This document shows, piece after piece, positions 60,635 to 64,000 of a DNA stretch of 64,000 nt (its first letter is position 1; each line of letters begins with the position of its first letter). The position numbers and the translations under genes are program-made. The stretch is from Desulfoferula sp040751985 (GTDB lineage Bacteria > Desulfobacterota > Desulfarculia > Desulfarculales > Desulfarculaceae): positions 124,001-188,000 of the forward strand of contig JBFMFU010000047.1 in assembly GCA_040751985.1 (NCBI GenBank), in the 5' to 3' direction. The notes beneath the pieces were generated by a model. It made no database searches, was not told where the DNA came from, and worked only from the letters and a program-made list of their open reading frames with translations.

Positions 60635-62116
60635 CTAGCCTCCGGTCAGGCGGGCCACGGCCAGGCGGGCCAGGCCCAGGAAGGGCTCGGAGTAAAAGAA
60701 CAGGGCCAGGGAGCCCGCGGCGGTGAGCACCAGGGGCACCAGACACCAGCCAGGCGCCTCGGCCAGGCCCTGGCCGGCTTCCCCCTCCGGCGGCGGGGCA
60801 AAGAAGCCCCGGTACACGATGGGCAGGAAGTAGGCTGCGTTGAGCAGGCTGCTGACCAGCAGCACCACCATGAACACCAGGCGGTGGGCGTCCAGGGTGC
60901 CCAGCAGCAGGTACCACTTGCTCAGGAAGCCGCCGGCCGGGGGCAGGCCGATCACCGACAGGCTGCCCACCAGGAAGGCGGTCAGGGTCACGGGCATGCG
61001 CCGGCCCAGACCAGGCATCTGGCTGATGTACTTCTTGCCCGTGGCCACGAAAATGGCCCCGGCGCAGAAGAACAGGGTGATCTTGCCCAGGGCGTGCATG
61101 ACGATGTGCAGCACCCCGCCCAACAGGCCCAGGGGCACCAGCAGGGCCAGACCCAGGATGATGTAGCTCAGCTGGCTGATGGTGGAGAAGGCCAGCCGCC
61201 GCTTGAGCTCGTCCTGGCTCAGGGCCACCAGGCTGGCCCCCAGCACGGTCACTGAGGCGATGTAGCCCAGCACCACCCCCAGGTCCATGTCGCGCAGGAG
61301 CCCCACCCCGAAGACGCCGGTCATGACTCGCAGGATGCAGAACACCCCCACCTTGACCACCGCCACCGCGTGCAGCAGGGCGCTGACCGGCGTGGGGGCC
61401 ACCATGGCCGCCGGCAGCCAGGAGTGCATGGGCATCACGCCGGCCTTGGCTAGGCCGAACAGGTACATGAGCATCAGCACCAGCATCAGCCAGTAGGGAG
61501 CCTTGCCGGCCAGGATGCCGGCGGCGGCGAAGTCGGTGGTGCCGGCCAGGTAGTAGGTGATCAAGACCGCCGGCAGCAGCAGGCCGATGGAGCTGCCCAC
61601 GATGTAGAGTAGATACTTGCGCCCCGAGGAGCGGGCCTCGCGGTCCTGGTGGTGGGTGACCAGGGGATAGGTGGCCAGGGAGAGCATCTCGTAGAACAAA
61701 TACAGGGTCAGCAGGTTGGCCGCGAAGGCCACGCCGATGGTGGCCGACAGGGCCAGGGCGAAGAAGCAGTAGTAGCGGGTCTGGGCGTGCTCGTCCAGCC
61801 CGCGCATGTAGCCGATGGAGTAGGCGCTGGTGACGATCCACAGGGAGCTGGCCACCAGGGCGAAGACCAGGCCCAGGGCGTCCACCCTAAAGGCGATGGG
61901 CACTCCGGGAAGCACCGACACCACCGGGCAGAGCACCTCGCGGCCGGCCAGCACATCGGGCAGCAGGCTGGCCACCAGGGCCAGCTTGGCCGCCGCGGCC
62001 AGGAAGGTGCAGGCCTCGCGCAGGTTGGGGTGCCGGCGGCACCACACCAAGAGCGGCACCACCGCCAGGGATACCAGTACCGCCAGCAGGGGTCTGAGGG
62101 AGGTCAGAGTCTCCAT
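60635..62116 (-). CDS. Mrp-like antiporter subunit D (493 aa)
   Basis: A 493-aa polytopic MrpD/NuoN-like subunit. The TM5 Glu is in YLFYEMLSLATYPLV, the TM7 Lys in YLFGLAKAGVMPMHSWLPAAM, followed by HAVAVVKVGVFCILRV with a second Lys. Both residues required for proton movement in the family are retained. ATG at 62116 follows GAGGGAGGCGGCC; the frame continues upstream through the preceding gene but only as a shadow. Ion specificity (Na+ or K+ versus H+) cannot be read from sequence. Confidence 0.86.
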   Translation of the reverse strand: METLTSLRPLLAVLVSLAVVPLLVWCRRHPNLREACTFLAAAAKLALVASLLPDVLAGREVLCPVVSVLPGVPIAFRVDALGLVFALVASSLWIVTSAYSIGYMRGLDEHAQTRYYCFFALALSATIGVAFAANLLTLYLFYEMLSLATYPLVTHHQDREARSSGRKYLLYIVGSSIGLLLPAVLITYYLAGTTDFAAAGILAGKAPYWLMLVLMLMYLFGLAKAGVMPMHSWLPAAMVAPTPVSALLHAVAVVKVGVFCILRVMTGVFGVGLLRDMDLGVVLGYIASVTVLGASLVALSQDELKRRLAFSTISQLSYIILGLALLVPLGLLGGVLHIVMHALGKITLFFCAGAIFVATGKKYISQMPGLGRRMPVTLTAFLVGSLSVIGLPPAGGFLSKWYLLLGTLDAHRLVFMVVLLVSSLLNAAYFLPIVYRGFFAPPPEGEAGQGLAEAPGWCLVPLVLTAAGSLALFFYSEPFLGLARLAVARLTGG

Positions 62117-62127
62117 GGCCGCCTCCC

Positions 62128-63627
62128 TCAGCGCAGGCCCGTGGGCAGGCCCAGGGCTATCACGCCGCTGGCCAGCTCCCCGCTGTAGAGCCCCAGGGCG
62201 ATCAGGCCCACGGCGGTGAACAGCAAGGGCAGCACGATCAGGGCCGGCGCCTCGTTGCGCACCGCGGCCGCGCTGGGCGCCGGCTCGCCGTGGTGGTGGT
62301 CGTGGAAGGGCTCGAAGTAGGCAATCTCGAAGACGCGGAAGAAAAGGACCAGGTTGACCAGGCTGGAGAACAAGAGGGCGGCCACGTAGCCCCACTGGCC
62401 GGCCTGGATGCCGGCCGAGAGCAGGTACCACTTGCTGAAGAAGCCGCAGGTGGGCGGCACGCCGACGATGGACAGGCCGCCGATCACCAGGGCGCCCATG
62501 GTCCAGGGCATGCGCCGGAAAAGGCCGCGCAGGCTGTGCAGAGACTCGCCCTTGTAGCGGTAGGTAAAGGCGGCAGCGGCCAGGAACACGCACAGGGTCA
62601 TGGCTGCGTCGTTGACCAGGTGCAGCAGGCTGCCGGTCAGGCCCAGGCGGGTGCCCAGCCAGGCCCCTCCCACCATGTAGCCCACCTCACCGACGATGAT
62701 GTAGGTGAGCATGCGCCGGAAGTCGCGGGCGGCCAGGGACAGCAGGGCCCCGGCCACGATGGCCAGCACCGCCAGCCAGACTACCGCTTGGTTCAGGGTG
62801 GCCAGGGCGAAGCTGTAGGCCGGGGTGAAGACGCTGAGCATCAGGCGGATCATCACGTAGATCATCACCTTGGTCATCAAAGGCGCCAGCAGGCCGGCCA
62901 CCGCCGGCGGAGCAAAGGAGTAGGCGCCGGGCAGCCAGGAGTGCAGGGGGAAGAAGGCGGCCTTGAACCACAGCCCCACCATGATCATCACGAAGGCGGC
63001 CAGCACCGCCTTGGAGCCGTACAGGGCCGGCAGCAGCCGGGCGATGTCGGCCATGTTCAGCGAGCCGGTGACGGTGTAGAGGAAGCCCACCCCCAGCAGG
63101 TAGAACGAGGCCCCGATGGTGCCCAGGAAAACGTAGTTCAGGGCCGCCAGGGGGGCGCGGTCGTCGCCCATGGACACCAGGGCGTAGCCAGACAGCGAGG
63201 TGATCTCCAGCAGTACGTACAGGTTGAACACGTCGCCGGTGACCACCATGCCCAGCATGCCCGTGACCGACAGCACGTACAGGGCGTAGAGGGCGCCGAC
63301 GCGGTGGGGCGGCTCGGCCTCCAAAGAGACGCGCGCGGCCACCAGGTTGACCAGGGCCACCGCCGCCACCACCGACAGCACCAGGGCGTTGATGGCGTCC
63401 ACGTCGTAGGCGATGCCCCAGGGCGCCTCCCAGCCGCCCAGCCGGTAGTGCAGCGGCCCCTGGGTCAGCACCTGGGAGAGCATGCCCAGGGCGCTGAGCA
63501 GAGAGACGACCAGCGCCGCCCCGGCCAGAGGGAAGCATAACCCGCGCCGCACCCAGCCCGCCATGAAGATAAGCAGGGCGGCGATCAGGGGCGCGGCGAC
63601 GACCAGGGCTGGTAGCTGGTGGCTCAT
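62128..63627 (-). CDS. mrpD: Mrp-like antiporter subunit D (499 aa)
   Basis: A 499-aa polytopic subunit with the MrpD pattern: TM5 Glu in YVLLEITSLSGYALVSMG, TM7 Lys in GLWFKAAFFPLHSWLPGAYSFAPPAVAGLLAPLMTKV, and the conserved GVPPTCGFFSKWYLL near TM11-12. Of the three D-type subunits in this cluster it looks most like canonical MrpD. It begins with an ATGA overlap with mrpC, the normal Mrp C-D order. A His-rich loop (FHDHHHGEP) occurs near residue 445. Confidence 0.88.
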   Translation of the reverse strand: MSHQLPALVVAAPLIAALLIFMAGWVRRGLCFPLAGAALVVSLLSALGMLSQVLTQGPLHYRLGGWEAPWGIAYDVDAINALVLSVVAAVALVNLVAARVSLEAEPPHRVGALYALYVLSVTGMLGMVVTGDVFNLYVLLEITSLSGYALVSMGDDRAPLAALNYVFLGTIGASFYLLGVGFLYTVTGSLNMADIARLLPALYGSKAVLAAFVMIMVGLWFKAAFFPLHSWLPGAYSFAPPAVAGLLAPLMTKVMIYVMIRLMLSVFTPAYSFALATLNQAVVWLAVLAIVAGALLSLAARDFRRMLTYIIVGEVGYMVGGAWLGTRLGLTGSLLHLVNDAAMTLCVFLAAAAFTYRYKGESLHSLRGLFRRMPWTMGALVIGGLSIVGVPPTCGFFSKWYLLSAGIQAGQWGYVAALLFSSLVNLVLFFRVFEIAYFEPFHDHHHGEPAPSAAAVRNEAPALIVLPLLFTAVGLIALGLYSGELASGVIALGLPTGLR

Positions 63628-64000
63628 GGCTTGTTGATCTGCTTGAGTATGTCTTTCTCTTCCAGGGTCCCGTAGCGCTGGTATATCTTGATGGCCAGGG
63701 ACAGGGCCACCCCCAGGGTGGCCACCGCCACCACGATGGCCGTGAGCATCAGAACGTGGGGCAGGGGGTTGATGTAGTCGGCCGCGCGCACCACCGCCTG
63801 CGCGGCGGAGCCATGGCCGCCCGGCTCCATGATGATGGGGATGGTGCCCCCCTCCTTGGCCCCGATGGAGATGTAGAACAGGATGATGGCGGTCTGGAAG
63901 ATGGACATGCCGATGATCTTCTTGACCAGGTTGCGCTTGGCGATCATGCCCCAGAGGCCGATCATCATCAGGGTGATGTAGACCCAGTAGTTATAGTTGC
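63624..64000 (-). CDS. mrpC: Mrp-like antiporter subunit C (NuoK-like), cut by window edge
   Basis: The frame stays open to the right edge (YNYWVYITLMMIGLWGMIAKRNLVKKIIGMSIFQTAIILFYISIGAKEGG), so the true start lies outside; a short N-terminal segment is missing. About 125 residues are visible, with three membrane helices and the NuoK/MrpC-like helix-2 motif (NLVKKIIGMSIFQTAIILFYISIG). An ATG inside the window at 63968 is internal. It couples to mrpD by an ATGA overlap. Confidence 0.85.
   Translation of the reverse strand, partial: NYNYWVYITLMMIGLWGMIAKRNLVKKIIGMSIFQTAIILFYISIGAKEGGTIPIIMEPGGHGSAAQAVVRAADYINPLPHVLMLTAIVVAVATLGVALSLAIKIYQRYGTLEEKDILKQINKP

Overview
The window is a high-GC, gene-dense bacterial chromosome segment with no rRNA, tRNA, CRISPR array or insertion sequence that I can recognise. 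Its content suggests an anaerobic or facultatively anaerobic Desulfobacterota-like (deltaproteobacterial) lineage with oligotrophic tastes: branched-chain-amino-acid-type ABC and TRAP uptake, several acyl-CoA ligases, a beta-oxidation set, a molybdenum hydroxylase with its cofactor-maturation protein, a DsrE-family protein and an Mrp-like antiporter cluster. The taxon is inferred from gene content only, because no phylogenetic marker was analysed.

Layout. 1-2.9 kb (minus): a Flp/Tad pilus start (NtrC-like regulator, Flp pilin, prepilin peptidase, TadE) with a sigma-54 promoter and upstream inverted repeats. 3.1-4.4 kb (plus): a MocA-YqeC fusion for molybdenum hydroxylase maturation. 4.5-9.0 kb (minus): livKHMGF transporter. 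9.3-13.3 kb (plus): class V aminotransferase, DapA-family aldolase, gamma-glutamyltransferase-family enzyme and two tiny proteins. 13.5-21.2 kb: flavodoxin, FadD, and a FadI-FadJ-acyl-CoA dehydrogenase operon. 21.2-22.9 kb (minus): a membrane sensor and a small barrel protein.

23.0-39.5 kb (minus) is the standout. It is one co-oriented cluster carrying almost every step of aromatic amino acid synthesis, in transcription order: trpE, trpG, aroF(2), aroA, aroE, aroKB, aroC, aroQ, aroF(1), pheA, tyrA, trpD, trpC, trpF, trpB, trpA. It is divided into three blocks, and each block is preceded by ribosome-mediated attenuator architecture that can be read from the sequence. The leader before trpE/common pathway contains Phe-Phe-Ser-Tyr-Tyr-Trp-Trp. 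The leader region before aroF-pheA-tyrA contains a Tyr/Phe run (in a frame with a start-codon problem). Before trpDCFBA there are two complete attenuators in tandem, each with Trp-Arg-Trp-Trp. Each has an intrinsic terminator and a competing antiterminator pairing. This looks like hierarchical attenuation: all three end products at the trunk, the specific end products at each branch.

39.7-49.3 kb (plus): a Crp/Fnr regulator, a palindromic operator candidate, a TRAP transporter, a PaaK-like aryl-CoA ligase, a three-subunit molybdenum hydroxylase and a ThiS/MoaD-like sulfur carrier; this looks like an uptake, CoA-activation and hydroxylation/reduction module for an aromatic acid. 49.3-53.5 kb (minus): gamma-carbonic-anhydrase-like protein, acyl-CoA ligase, SMP-30-like secreted protein and LUD-domain protein. 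53.7-57.9 kb (plus): UxaA-type dehydratase, ArsR regulator, DsrE-family protein and amidase. 58.0-64.0 kb (minus): a cyclic-nucleotide-binding-domain protein downstream of an Mrp-like antiporter cluster with three D-type subunits, two very small membrane proteins and a MrpC subunit cut by the window edge.
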